A stretch of 64,000 nt of DNA from Bromus sterilis. Its lineage: Eukaryota; Streptophyta; Magnoliopsida; Poales; Poaceae. A program made the position numbers and the translations under genes. The stretch covers positions 284,911,501-284,975,500 of the forward strand of contig OX465599.1 in assembly GCA_950022295.1 (NCBI GenBank). Reading direction: 5' to 3'. The notes under the pieces are model-generated. The model was not told where the DNA came from and searched no databases. It saw nothing but the letters and a program-made list of their open reading frames with translations. Shown one piece after another: positions 44,006 through 55,248 of the stretch; the first letter of the stretch is position 1, and each line of letters starts with the position of its first letter.

Positions 44006-47000
44006 GCCTATCTTTATGGCTATAAAGAAAGAGCTCTAGGGAGACAACCCTTGTTATCTTTACTTTAAGTTTTTACCTCCTGTTTTTAGTGGTCTTGATG
44101 ATTTTTAGTACTGTAGAAACATCATTGTATCTTTATTTTCAAGTTTTGTGCCAAGTATAGCCTCATATGACAAGGGAAGTGAAAGTTGTGACATGCTGTC
44201 CAGAAAACAGATCCTGTCCTCGTGACGGGAAAAATCAGAATAAATCACCAGTTCATCTTTTTGAGCTTAATTTTTTTACACAACATGCTCTATACAATCA
44301 CGGAACTTTCGTATGTTCTGAATTTTTTGATTTGAGTTGCAGAAGTACCCCTAAAAAATTCTTTACTACCTGATGTTCTATTTTTCACAGATTCTGCCAC
44401 GTTTTGTCTCTCCTAACTTTTGCAAACCTTAAGCTTGCTTTTTCTTTGCAAAAACCATTTGGCAATCTTGAGAAACATTAGATCTTCAATAATATCCTTA
44501 TATCCAGTGGGGAAAAATTATTTATTAAGGGTACTAACCTCTCTAATCATCTTATGATGAGTTATGTATGAAGGGAGTTTTCAAGTGTGCGATGGAAGAT
44601 GATGAAAGAAGATTCGGGAGTGTCAAGCGCTCAAGATTGGGGATGCCCCCATGCATCCCCAACAAATATTCAAGGATACTCAAGCGTCTAAGCTTGGGGA
44701 TGCCCCGTGCATCCCCTTCTCCATCAATAATCATCAGTTCGTCCTTCGTCTCACTATATTTTTATCACTTCATGCGTTATGTGCTATGCTTGGAGCGTCT
44801 CGCTCTTAGGTTTTATTTTTAGTTTTCTTTAGATTTTCTTGTTGTTCATAACAAGTTAGATCCCGTCTTACTTTGTCTAGGAGAGAAACACACTCCACTT
44901 TCAAAATCTAGAACACATCATAGGATTCTTCATGCCTACCTTTTTGCTGTTATGTGTTCTTTATCTTTTCATAGCTACTGCCATGTCTAGTTTTAGTCTT
45001 AATTTGTCTTTAGCAAGAGCCTTGGATTTTGTTTAGTTTGTTGCTGGAACTCTCTTTAGTTTTCATGTTTATCTTGTGAAGAGAGTTGGTTGTTGAACTG
45101 AGTTGTGTCTTGTCTTGAAAGTAGGTAATTGAGGGGGTGCGAATTTCTGGAGGCCGAGCTACACGTAGCCCTTTATTTTGAAAAAATCGTAAAACATATT
45201 TAAAAGTTCTGAAAAAATGCGAAAAAAATCTATGAAAACTTATATGTATTCCGTATGAACATGTCAAATTTGGCTGGAAAATATTGTAATATGAAGTCTG
45301 CACAAAAAAATAAAATTTCAGCCCAAAACCAACAACAAAAAGGCCCATTTAAAATCAAATATTTGTCTTTTTTTCATACGCCACATGTGAAAGTATAATG
45401 GTATGAAAATTTGCACATATGTCACATACATGTGTATATATATTCATAAAAAAATTCAATGCTTTTTGAATAATATAAAATACATTTTATGACTTGTTCA
45501 AACTAAAGGGCTACGTGTAGCTCGGTCTACGTTAGCATTATCCGGTAATTGAGGTTGCTATTTAATTTTAGTAGTAACTTGCAATGGTTTTGAGGTATTG
45601 ATGTGAGTAATGTTTGAACTTTTGGTGTCTAGAGCTCTAGCCTATTATTGATAGGTGTCGTATTTTTGGCAATCCGTGTTTATTTTCAAAAACCTACAAA
45701 ACTAGTTGAGAACTTTAGTTACTAGATGGATCACTAACCTTTGGAGGGTTCGGATATTACAGTACACTCACGTACCATGAGTCGAGGATGCGCAAGGATA
45801 ACCAAACCCCCATACACTCCTCCTCGGGGTACTTGTCTCTTTGCTTGTCTCTTTGTGAACCTCCTGATTAGATTGAGAGTTACCGATAATAAGTGCATGA
45901 GTTCTTCGGACTAATGTGAGTATTCGAAAGTTGACACTTCCACCCACCTATACTTTTTCTAGCCTCTTCGGTACCGTGCATTGCCCTTTCTCACCTCGAC
46001 AGTTGGCGCATACTTCGCCGGTGCATCCAAACCCTTGGCATGATACACTCTGTCATCATAAGCCTCCTTATATCTTTCCTCAAAACAGCCACCATACCTA
46101 CCTACAAGGCATTTCCATAGCCTTTCCGAGATACATTGCCATGCAACATCCCTCTTCTCATGACTTGATCTTCATGTCATACATGCTACTTGCTTGATCG
46201 ATGAGCCGCATGCTAGTTGGAACTTGCCCTAATCATTGCTACATGACGCGCTAGTATCATTGCATATCCTGCTATCCTGGCAGAGGCATACATTTGCATC
46301 ATGATAGTTATATCTTCTTTATGTGAGTACTTTTGTAAAGTGTGAAAGATCTCCTATATTCTTGTAAAATATAGAGTGTTGTCCCTAAAGTGAGGAAAAG
46401 ATCCCAAAGAGGACAAAATCAAAAGATCCCAAAGAGGACAAATGAGAGTTAAATAGAAAGAGCCATTGAGGCCACCAAAAAATACAAAAAAATACAAAAA
46501 AGAGAAAAAGAAAAATAAAAAGAGAGAAGGGGGCACACTACTATTCCTTTTGAAAGATCCACACTAGTACTCCCTCTTATCCTTGTAGTCCATAGAGATG
46601 ATCATGCATATAGCTATGTGGGGACCCTTCACACTATAGAACTTGGCTTGTATATTCCAATGATGAGCCTCCTCAAACGAGCTCTAGGTCTTCTTGAGCA
46701 AGCAAGTTCGATGGACCCCCACTAGTTACCTTGGAGAGATTTTAGCTCACATGTGCATACGTTGCATGGAAATCCCTACTCCTCACATCATATCTATCAT
46801 TTGGCCTTCTCGCCTATGATTGTCCTCATTGATGTGAGCCTTTCTCATCATTTTTGTCTTGCTCCTCCACCATATTTCTCTCTTTGCCATCCTAAGTGTT
46901 AACTCTCGTGCTTACGCTCATCCATTGTATGAGTGCTCAAAATATCGAAAGGGAGTGGATCAAATTGACTTGTACCTGGCTAGTGGTCTGGGGACGAGTC

Positions 47001-47101
47001 AAGATAAGATTCCAAAGGAGACCAAGTGTGAAACTTTAGTAGATTGAGTTCTCAACAAAAATATACTTTTTCTCGTATTCCCTATCCCGTTTCTTGCATG
47101 T
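44006..47101 (+). other. Element E non-coding internal region
   Basis: About 3.1 kb with no supported gene. It contains a repeated 'GCTTGGGGATGCCC' phrase at about 44635 and 44692, a MULE-type MITE (45134-45544), and from about 46200 a stretch that is the inverse of F1 internal sequence 40152-41215. The end is cut by Copia G at 47102 and continues at 57979-58219. Confidence 0.7.
45134..45544. mobile_element. MULE-type MITE, 411 bp, 9-bp target duplication
   Basis: Flanked by the perfect 9-bp duplication GTAATTGAG (45125-45133 and 45545-45553). The ends are inverted copies sharing CCGAGCTACACGTAGCCCTT (45153-45172) with its inverse near 45505-45525. The interior is AT-rich without coding sequence. 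Long subterminal inverted repeats with 9-bp duplication indicate a Mutator-type MITE, different in sequence from the one at 8825. Confidence 0.85.
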
Positions 47102-48607
47102 TGTAAGTGCATCAAGTGCCCTCCCCTTGAGGTTTTGGAGTTTGATGACAAAACGGTTAAGGGACTGATGTGTTTGTGAGTATACACAGGAGAACAGTCC
47201 CTGATGAGGTGTTTAACCACCAAATGTTGACCCCTCAAAATGTTGAGGAACATTGAACAAACGAAGGTTTTCCTGAAGAACGTATTGGCGCAAAATCCTG
47301 AAGAAACAGGATCCCGAAGAAACAAGATCCTGAAGACTCCGAATCCTGAAGAAACAGGATCCTGAAGACTTGGAATCCTGAAGAAACTGGATCCCGAAGA
47401 ATTGAGATCCTGAAGAAAGTTGCGCCATACTGAAGACATGTCAAGATGAAGATCAAGCTAAAGCGTAGTCTTCGTTAAGTCTTTTTCTTTCTTGAGTCAT
47501 AGGAAAACATCGTACTGTTGGAGGGGTTGAAGAAAATGAGTTCCGAAGGTCTGAGGAATTGCTCAACTAGGAATCCTGAAGAAAAATCCTGAGGAAATCT
47601 CCTGCAGTAGAAGTTCAGTCCTCGGGTGTCTGAGACGATGTTCTTCAGGACACTGAGGTAACTAACTTCGGTTGAGGAGTCAGGAGATCGCCAGTGCGAT
47701 TCTTCTGAAGATTGTGAGGAAAGAGAATTCTTTGACCGTGCCACGTGTTGCGTGGTGAGAGTCTAACTTGTCTAGCAACGGTCATATCCGAGGGCATGAG
47801 AGTAATTGCATGCATGGGCATTTATGTCCTTTCATAGGGGGTTGCTCCCCGGCTATAAATAGCCACCCCCAGCCCCAGTTGTGGGTTGGCTGCTCCGAGA
47901 GAAAAACTGACACTTGTCATTTGAGAGCAACCCACCTCTGAGGACACTGAAGAACCTATGTGAGGAAACCACCAGCCTGAGTAGTTGAGAATTTCTGAGG
48001 AAGTCGGTTCGAGTGATCCGAAGCTTTTTACTCTTGAAGACTGTGATCTTCCAGCCGGTGTAGAAGTCTTCAGTCTGAGGAAGTCAAGATGCAATTCTGA
48101 CTTCCCGGAGTGACTGAGTCTGTGAAGGTTTCGGGAGTCTACCTTGAAGACTCACCTGAGTTATTGGACGGAGTCTGAGGACTCTAGTTCAAGGAGAACA
48201 AGGTGAAGACTATGTCTTCTGAGTTGAATCTCAGCCTCTCCAACCAAACGTAGAGTTGTCACATCAACTTGAACTGGTCTACCAAACCAAAGTCTTCAAA
48301 CACTGGTGCTATCTCTTCAACCTCTTAAGCTTCAGTACTTGCTATGTTGACTTCTTATGCTTCAGTTCTCCCTCTACTCTAAGTCTTCATACTCTGCATC
48401 TGAAGCACTTCTGCTTATCTGATTTGAGTTATTTCTGTTGAATTGTGATAAGCTGCCCTAATGATTACATTCTGTGAAGTTTTATATCTTCATCATTTTG
48501 GTTACTTCTTCAGCTTCGTATTGCTTCAATCCTGAAGAAAACCAAAATCTGATAGTAAAATTTAAAATCTCCCATTCACCCCCTCTGGTCGATATATTGC
48601 ACTTTCA
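47102..48607 (+). repeat. Element G 5' LTR (1,506 bp), TATA at 47854
   Basis: Begins TGTAAGTGCATCAAGTGCCC and ends ATTGCACTTTCA. A TATA box, TATAAAT (47854-47860), sits in GGCTATAAATAGCC. A 16-bp tandem array lies at 47295-47419. The LTR aligns to H (61493-62905, inverted) and I (63044 onward). Minus-strand ORFs across it are not genes. Confidence 0.88.
47295..47419 (+). repeat. 16-bp tandem repeat in the G LTR, 7.8 units
   Basis: Units are ATCCTGAAGA followed by six variable bases (AACAGG, AACAAG, CTCCGA, CTTGGA, AACTGG or ATTGAG). The array is absent from the aligned LTRs of H and I, which have one or two related units. Confidence 0.9.
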
Positions 48608-48608
48608 A

Positions 48609-48625
48609 TTGGTATCAGAGCAAGG
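48609..48625 (+). promoter_or_regulatory. tRNA-Met primer binding site of element G
   Basis: TTGGTATCAGAGCAAGG, two bases after the LTR end; the standard initiator tRNA-Met site of plant Copia elements. Confidence 0.88.
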
Positions 48626-48673
48626 TACTCCCTTGTTCTGTGTGATTCGGTTTAACCACTTGGAGTTTTAGTT

Positions 48674-51070
48674 ATGTCGACCTCAGGTACAATGAGCGTT
48701 GCCTCAAACTGCCCCATCTTCGACGGGACAGACTATCCATACTGGAAGAACAAGATGAGGATGCATCTTGAAGCCATTGACAAGGATCTGTGGGATATTT
48801 TTGATCAAGGCATTCCTGAAGCAAATCTGATGACTGCTCCTGAAGTTGTCAAGAAGAACTGGCAGCTTGATGCAAAAGCTCGAAGAATCATTGGTGGTCA
48901 TCTTAACAAGGCTCAATTCAATCGTATCAGTGGTCTGGATACTGCAAAGAAGATATGGACAAGACTTTCAAAAGTCAATGAAGGAGTTTCTGCTCAACGA
49001 GACTCACGAGTTGATACACTCCGCAGTCTCTTCAACAGGTTCAAGAGGCTGGACAACGAGCACGTGCAGCAAACCTTTGACAGACTCACTGACATATCCA
49101 ATGAACTTCAAGCACTGGGTGCCGCTGATATCACAGATCATGAGGTTGTGAAGAAACTACTAAGGTCACTGGATGACTCATTTGAGTTCCTATCACGGAT
49201 GATTCAAGAAAGGCCTGACTTCAAGACTCTGGATCCAGCTGACATTCGCGAGCGCCTTAATGCTCATGAACTGAAGATCTCTAAAAAACGAGATTTGTAC
49301 AGCTCCACGCCTAAGGTCCGCGCGCTAAAAGCTAGAGCACGAAGAGTGTCCTCTGATGAAGAGTCTGAGGCTGATACTGATGATCCTGAAACCCTCAGCC
49401 GGGAACTTGCTCTCCTCACCAAAAAGTTCCAAAGATTCACGAAGAAGAATCGCTTCGGAAATTCCTCAAGATCTTCCTCAAGAAAAAGCAAAGATGATGA
49501 CTCTGTCGAAGCAAGAAAGAGAGTCTGCCACAAGTGCAAGAAACCTGGGCATTACATCGCTGAGTGTCCTCTATGGGAAAAAGAAGCTAGACTGAAGAAG
49601 AAGAAGAAAGGGAAAGATGAAAGTTCTGATGAAAAGACAAAGAAGAAATCCTCAAGATCCTCAAAGTCTACTGGATACAGGAATAGCAATTCCCGTAAGG
49701 CCCGCACATATCTCGGCAAAGAATTGGACTCTGAAGAATCTGGTTCCAACCCTGATGCTGAGGAAGAAGAATCTGAAGAATCTGAGGGTGTGGCCGGTCT
49801 GGCTCTTGCCACGTCGCTTGTCTCCAAGTCAATCTTCAACACTGAGGAATCTGGTCCATCACATGTTGATGATGAAGCTAAAGACACAACCCCTGTCTTC
49901 TGCTTCATGGCCAAGTCCTCCAAGGTATCTTCTTACTCATCATCAGATGATCCCTCTGATGAAGAACCTGATGAAAACTATGCTAAACTTGCATCTAAGC
50001 AACAACGTGCACTTGAAAAGATGCAGATCTCACTAAACAAGAGTGATGATATGTTGGTTGAGGAAATAACGAAGACTCAAATGTTGACTGATGAATCAAA
50101 AATTCTTCAGTCAAAGTTTGATGAATTTTTCAGTCGTCATGAGGCACTCTTCACCGATCATGAGAAGCTGACTTATGAGTTCCTCATGAGGAAGCAAGAA
50201 CTTGAACGCGTAAGGATGTCTCATGACGATCTGAGGAAAGAAAATGATTCACTCCTCTCCCAACAGATCATCATGCCACAAGAAGGATTTAATCCTCCCT
50301 GTTTAAAATGCATTGAACATGACCGTATTACCTCTGTGCCTAGTTCTTCAAAGTCTTCAGACTCTGTTATCTCTATTTCTTCTGTGGTATCTAACCCCTC
50401 ATCTGAGGATACCATAGACATTATTGAAGAAAATGCTAGGTTGAAGAGTCTACAGGAAACCGACATGTTCAAGAGTCTGAAGGGACATCAGATTCTCTGT
50501 GACATCCTCAAGAAACAGATCCTCAACAGGAACCCGAGGAAAGAAGGTGTCGTATTCACTCGGAAACTCAACCCTGATGGGTCTTACTGGAAACCTAAAC
50601 AATATCCAGAGACCACTTGGGTTCGGGCAAAGATGCCTCCTCCTGATCCCTATACTTTATCTGGTTATGATGTTGTTTCTTCAGATTTGGTGATTGAGTC
50701 TTTTGACTCAAACTATAAACTGTTTAAGGATGTTAATGGTGAGGTATTCACCAGATACATCAGAACTAACTGCAGGAACGGTCCTCCAGTCAAGCAGATC
50801 TGGGTTCAGAAGGACCTCATCACTAAGCTTCCTGTGAATGCAGATGCAAATGAGCTGAGAGTATCATCTGAGGACGATACCTCAAATGGAAATGGTTATA
50901 ATCATGTATCTGCTAACCATTTTGTTCACAGGGAAGCCCCTCATAAGAATGCTTATTCATTTGTTTATTCTGATACCACCATCTCACGTCCCATTAGGTC
51001 TCATCGCCCTCATCAGTCCTCATGTTCCCCAAAACCACCCAGTAAGATGTGGGTGGCAAAGAAGAACTAA
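48674..51070 (+). CDS. Copia gag polyprotein of element G (798 aa, intact)
   Basis: This is the structural protein of the virus-like particle. The start ATG at 48674 lies 66 bases after the LTR. The N-terminal 200 residues are a UBN2-type gag domain (YPYWKNKMRMHLEAID near residue 22). A CCHC zinc knuckle, CHKCKKPGHYIAEC, lies at residues 285-298 for RNA binding. Then follow Lys/Ser/Glu-rich segments and a coiled coil at about 440-540. At 798 residues it is much longer than the usual Copia gag, as in the SIRE/Maximus group. It is unbroken, ends at TAA 51068-51070 and is in the same frame as pol. Confidence 0.9.
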   Translation: MSTSGTMSVASNCPIFDGTDYPYWKNKMRMHLEAIDKDLWDIFDQGIPEANLMTAPEVVKKNWQLDAKARRIIGGHLNKAQFNRISGLDTAKKIWTRLSKVNEGVSAQRDSRVDTLRSLFNRFKRLDNEHVQQTFDRLTDISNELQALGAADITDHEVVKKLLRSLDDSFEFLSRMIQERPDFKTLDPADIRERLNAHELKISKKRDLYSSTPKVRALKARARRVSSDEESEADTDDPETLSRELALLTKKFQRFTKKNRFGNSSRSSSRKSKDDDSVEARKRVCHKCKKPGHYIAECPLWEKEARLKKKKKGKDESSDEKTKKKSSRSSKSTGYRNSNSRKARTYLGKELDSEESGSNPDAEEEESEESEGVAGLALATSLVSKSIFNTEESGPSHVDDEAKDTTPVFCFMAKSSKVSSYSSSDDPSDEEPDENYAKLASKQQRALEKMQISLNKSDDMLVEEITKTQMLTDESKILQSKFDEFFSRHEALFTDHEKLTYEFLMRKQELERVRMSHDDLRKENDSLLSQQIIMPQEGFNPPCLKCIEHDRITSVPSSSKSSDSVISISSVVSNPSSEDTIDIIEENARLKSLQETDMFKSLKGHQILCDILKKQILNRNPRKEGVVFTRKLNPDGSYWKPKQYPETTWVRAKMPPPDPYTLSGYDVVSSDLVIESFDSNYKLFKDVNGEVFTRYIRTNCRNGPPVKQIWVQKDLITKLPVNADANELRVSSEDDTSNGNGYNHVSANHFVHREAPHKNAYSFVYSDTTISRPIRSHRPHQSSCSPKPPSKMWVAKKN

Positions 51071-51139
51071 TCATCTTTGCAGGGACATGTCCTGAGGCAA
51101 TCATAAATTCTGCAGATCATATGCCCAGGACAACATCAT

Positions 51140-54100
51140 TTGAGTCAGTTGAAGGATATTTATATTGTTTGGTTTCATAGAATCAATCCTGAGGAACGTC
51201 CCGAGGAATTAATTCTGAGGAACCATAAATTCCTCAAACTGAGACTGGCTCATAACTTGCTGTATGAGATACTAATTCCTTTGCAGGGAAAGACTGAATG
51301 GGTGATGGACAGTGGATGCACAAATCACATGACTGGTGACAGAAGCCTTCTTATGGAATCATCTCTGAGTCCTTCTTCAAAGAAAACCATCACCTTCGCC
51401 GATAAAGATTTCTCTGAAGGTCCTGAGGTCGCTACATGCCTCATGGCTCGAGCCTCAGAGTGCTGGCTATGGCATCGAAGACTCAACCATGCTGGAATGA
51501 GGAATCTCCAGAAGCTGGTGCTGAAGAAACATGTCCTCGGGATTGAGGAAATCAGATTCACAACGGACCGGCTGTGTGGTGCTTGCGAAGCTGGAAATAT
51601 GACCAAGGCCAAGCATCCTGCCAAGACCATCATGACTACTACTCGTCCTCTTGAGCTTCTTCATATGGACCTCTTCGGTCCTCCTAAGTACTCAAGCTTC
51701 GGAGGAAATTGCTATGATCTCGTTATTGTTGATGACTTCTCACGTTACACCTGGGTGCATTTTCTCACTTTTAAGTCAGAAGCCCAAGCTGTCTTCAAAC
51801 GCTTCACCAAGCGCGTCATGAACAACTACTGCCTAAAGATCAAGCACATTCGAAGCGACAACGGCACCGAATTCAAGAACTCTGGCGTACAGGAATTCCT
51901 CGATGAGATGGGCATCACTCATGAGTTCTCGGCTCCATACACTCCTCAGCAAAATGGATTCGTTGAAAGGAAGAACAGAACCCTCATCGAGATGGCTCGA
52001 ACGATGCTTGCTGAATACAACACGCCTCTCATATGGTGGGCTTAAGCAATCAACACTGCCTGTCACATCGTCAATCAGGTGTATCTTCATAAGTTCCTCA
52101 AGAAAACTTCATACGAGCTAATGGTTTGTAAGAAACCCAATGTAAGTTACTTCAAGGTCTTCGACGCACCTTGTTGGATCCGTGAGCCTCATCATCAATC
52201 TAAATTTGAGCCTAAAGCCTATCAAGGCTTCATGATTGGCTATGGCCTCGAATCGGACACCTACAGAGTCTTCAACAAAAATCATCATAAAATTGTTAAA
52301 ACTGTAGACGTGCGGTTTGATGAATCTGATGGATCCCAAAGAGAGCACCTGCCACATGATTTAGATGAAGCACCATCTGAAGAACAGATCAAGAAGATGG
52401 GTTCTGGTGATATCATTCCTGTGGATCATCCTGAAGAAACACACATACCTCCTGCTCCTGAAGAACATCCAAATCCTGATGCAAATAATCCTGATGACGA
52501 TCCTGATCCTGAGGCTCCTGATACCCCTGAAGCTCCTGAAGCACCTGAAGAAGATGCAAATGAATCTGATAGCAGTGACGACGATGCGCCTCAAGATCAT
52601 CCTCCACGTCTTCCTCGCGTGGCGAATGAAGTTCAAGTGGACAGAATCCTCGTCGACGTCAATCTACCAGGTCCTCTTACTCGTGCAAGAGCTAATCGTA
52701 TAGCTAACTTTTGTGGGCATTTTTCGTTTGTATCAATTTCAGAGCCCACCAAAGTCACCAAGGCATTCCGAGAAGCGAAATGGATTCAGGCGATGCAAGA
52801 CGAACTTATTCAGTTCAAATTGAATGATGTTTGGGAATTAGTCAAACGTCCTGATCCTCGAGTTCACAATGTCATCAGCACGAAGTGGATCTACCGCAAC
52901 AAGCTCGATGAAGATGGACAAGTCATCAGAAACAAAGCTCGTCTCGTAGCACAAGGATACACACAAGTCGAGGGGATCGACTTCGGTGAAACCTTCGCTC
53001 CTGTTGCTAGACTTGAGTCCATTCGTATTATGCTTGCATTCGCTGACCATCATAATATCAAGTTATATCAAATGGATGTGAAAAGTGCTTTCCTCAATGG
53101 TAATATCGAGGAAGAAGTATATGTTGCTCAACCCCTAGGCTTTGAAGATGCAAAGAAACCTGATATGGTGTACAGATTGAAGAAAGCTCTCTATGGACTG
53201 AAGCAAGCCCCTCGGGCTTGGTATGACACACTAAGGGACTTCCTCATCAGCAAGGGCTTCAAATCTAGTTCCCTCGATCCAACTATTTTCACAAAACGAT
53301 ATGATGATGCATTATTCATATGTCAAATCTATGTTGATGACATCATATTTGGATGCACTAACAAGAAATACAGTGAAGAATTTGCATTCTTGATGAGTGA
53401 ACAGTACCAGATGTTCATGATGGGTGAACTGAAGTTCTTCTTAGGGCTTCAAATTCGTCAACAACGCAACGACATCTTCATCTCTCAGGAGAAGTACCTC
53501 AAAGAGTGCCTGAAGAAATTTGGGATGCAAGACTGCAAGGGTATCAAGACACCGATGCCTACAAATGGACAACTTGGCCCTGATGAAAATGGCAAGGACT
53601 ACGATCAAAAGGTATACCGCTCCATGATAGGTTCTCTGCTATATCTATGTGCATCTAGGCCTGATATAATGTTGAGCGTTTGCATATGTGCCCGATTCCA
53701 AGCGGCACCTAAGGAATCGCATCACCAAGCGGTGAAACGAATTCTTCGATAGTTGGCTCACACCCCGTCGCTAGGCTTATGGTATCCAAAAGGCACACAA
53801 CTGGATCTCGTTGGGTACTCAGACTCAGATTATGCTGGAGATCGAGTGGATCGGAAGTCTACCTCAGGAACATGTCATTTCCTCGGACGTTCTCTGGTGT
53901 GCTGGTCATCGAAGAAGCAGAACTGCGTCTCCCTCTCCACTGTTGAAGCTGAATACATTGCTGCTGGTGCTAGCTGCTCACAGCTTCTTTGGATGAAGCA
54001 AACCCTGAAGGACTACGACATCAACCTGACGAAAGTACCACTACTATGTGACAATGAGAGCGCCATCAAGATCTCTCAGAACCCAGTACAACACTCGAGG

Positions 54101-54283
54101 ACGAAGCACATTGAGATTCGGTATCACTTTCTTCGGGATCATGTATTGAAGGAAGACATCGTTATCAGCCACGTGAAGACTGAAGATCAACTTGCTGATA
54201 TATTCACTAAGCCTTTGGATGAGAAACAATTTAGCACTCTGAGGTGTGAGCTAAATATCTTAGATTCCTCAAACGTCCAGTGA
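51140..54283 (+). pseudogene. Copia pol of element G with two premature stops
   Basis: One frame holds protease (DSG, Asp at 51308-51310), GAG-pre-integrase (LWHRRLNH and CGACEAG), integrase core (HMDLFGP, RSDNGTEF and the ERKNRT glutamate), reverse transcriptase (YVDD near 53330) and RNase H (GYSDSDYAGD, STVEAEY). The order protease-integrase-RT-RNase H defines Copia. Two in-frame stops, TAA at 52043-52045 at the end of the integrase core and TAG at 53750-53752 before RNase H, break it; no frameshift is seen. It shares the gag frame, separated by stops at 51068 and 51104. There is no clear ATG, so readthrough or another bypass of the gag stop is inferred for the intact family. Confidence 0.88.
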
Positions 54284-55248
54284 ATGGACACACATCCTAA
54301 CGCTTAAACAATATTGAAGAATGCTGATGCACAACACACGATGCGTCGTACTCCTCAAATCATGAGGAACTACCTTGCTAAGTGTGAAGAAATTAATGTG
54401 GAATTGATTCAAGATCCATACGACAAGTGTATGGTATCAAGTGTCTCATTCCCTATAAGGTGGGTAGCGCCACCGCCCAAATTCCTCAGGATCTGTTGTT
54501 CCTCAGTTTCCTCAGTTAAAGTCTTCATTGCTGATGATTACCGTGTTTGTCCTCAACAACATTCACCTATAGTTTTTGTTCTTCAAGATTTGCTTCTTCA
54601 ACTAGGTGAATGTGATCGGACCATTCTCTCTGTGCTCACTTATCTCGTCCGTCCATCTGAAGTATGCGTTCATTTGAAACTTCGAAGCTTCACTTCTTGA
54701 AGCTTCAATCCTGCTAATCTTCAAGCTAATTTGTCTCAGCTTCAAAAATCCAGAAGCCTCCACTTGAAGAATAGACAAACCATGTCGTTGATATTATCAC
54801 GCTCGCCGCTCATACAGTAGAGTAGATAAACACAAAGCCGAACCGTCAGGGGTATTCTCATCTTTTCACCTCAAAACTTACCGTGCCTATATATACCGCA
54901 CCCCTGCGGTCATTTACCTCTCTTCACCTCATTCTCCTCTCGCGCCGCCGTCCTTGAGCCCCTCAAGCTCTCGTACTCACGTCGCCGGAGTTCGTCGTCG
55001 CCGGAGAAGAGCTTGTGGTTCCTCAGCATTTGCCTCAGTCCTGGTACGCTTATTCCTCAGTGGCTTATTCTTCCGATGCTTATTACTCAGTACTGTTGTG
55101 TCCTCACGAATCCTCCAATCCTCAACAGTATTGCTTGCTTTCAGAGACCTTTTCCTATGCCTCATTAATTTGTTTTCCTCAACCTATTCCTCATGAACGC
55201 ATATAACCGTACCCCACTTTCCTCGCAACTTAACTCTGTCACAGGTAC
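54284..55248 (+). promoter_or_regulatory. pol to third-ORF spacer with promoter-like signals
   Basis: TATATATA at 54888-54895 is followed by a C/T-rich stretch (54915-54945) and a GC-rich leader-like part to 55020. A possible intron runs from GTACGC (55042) to TCACAG (near 55244), just before the ATG of the next frame at 55249. This would suit a separate or spliced message for the third ORF. The ORFs at 54314 and 54954 have no domain. Inference from signals only. Confidence 0.4.

Noticed and set aside
49264..50472. Minus-strand Ser/Phe-rich ORFs
   Set aside because: Shadows of the Copia gag frame.
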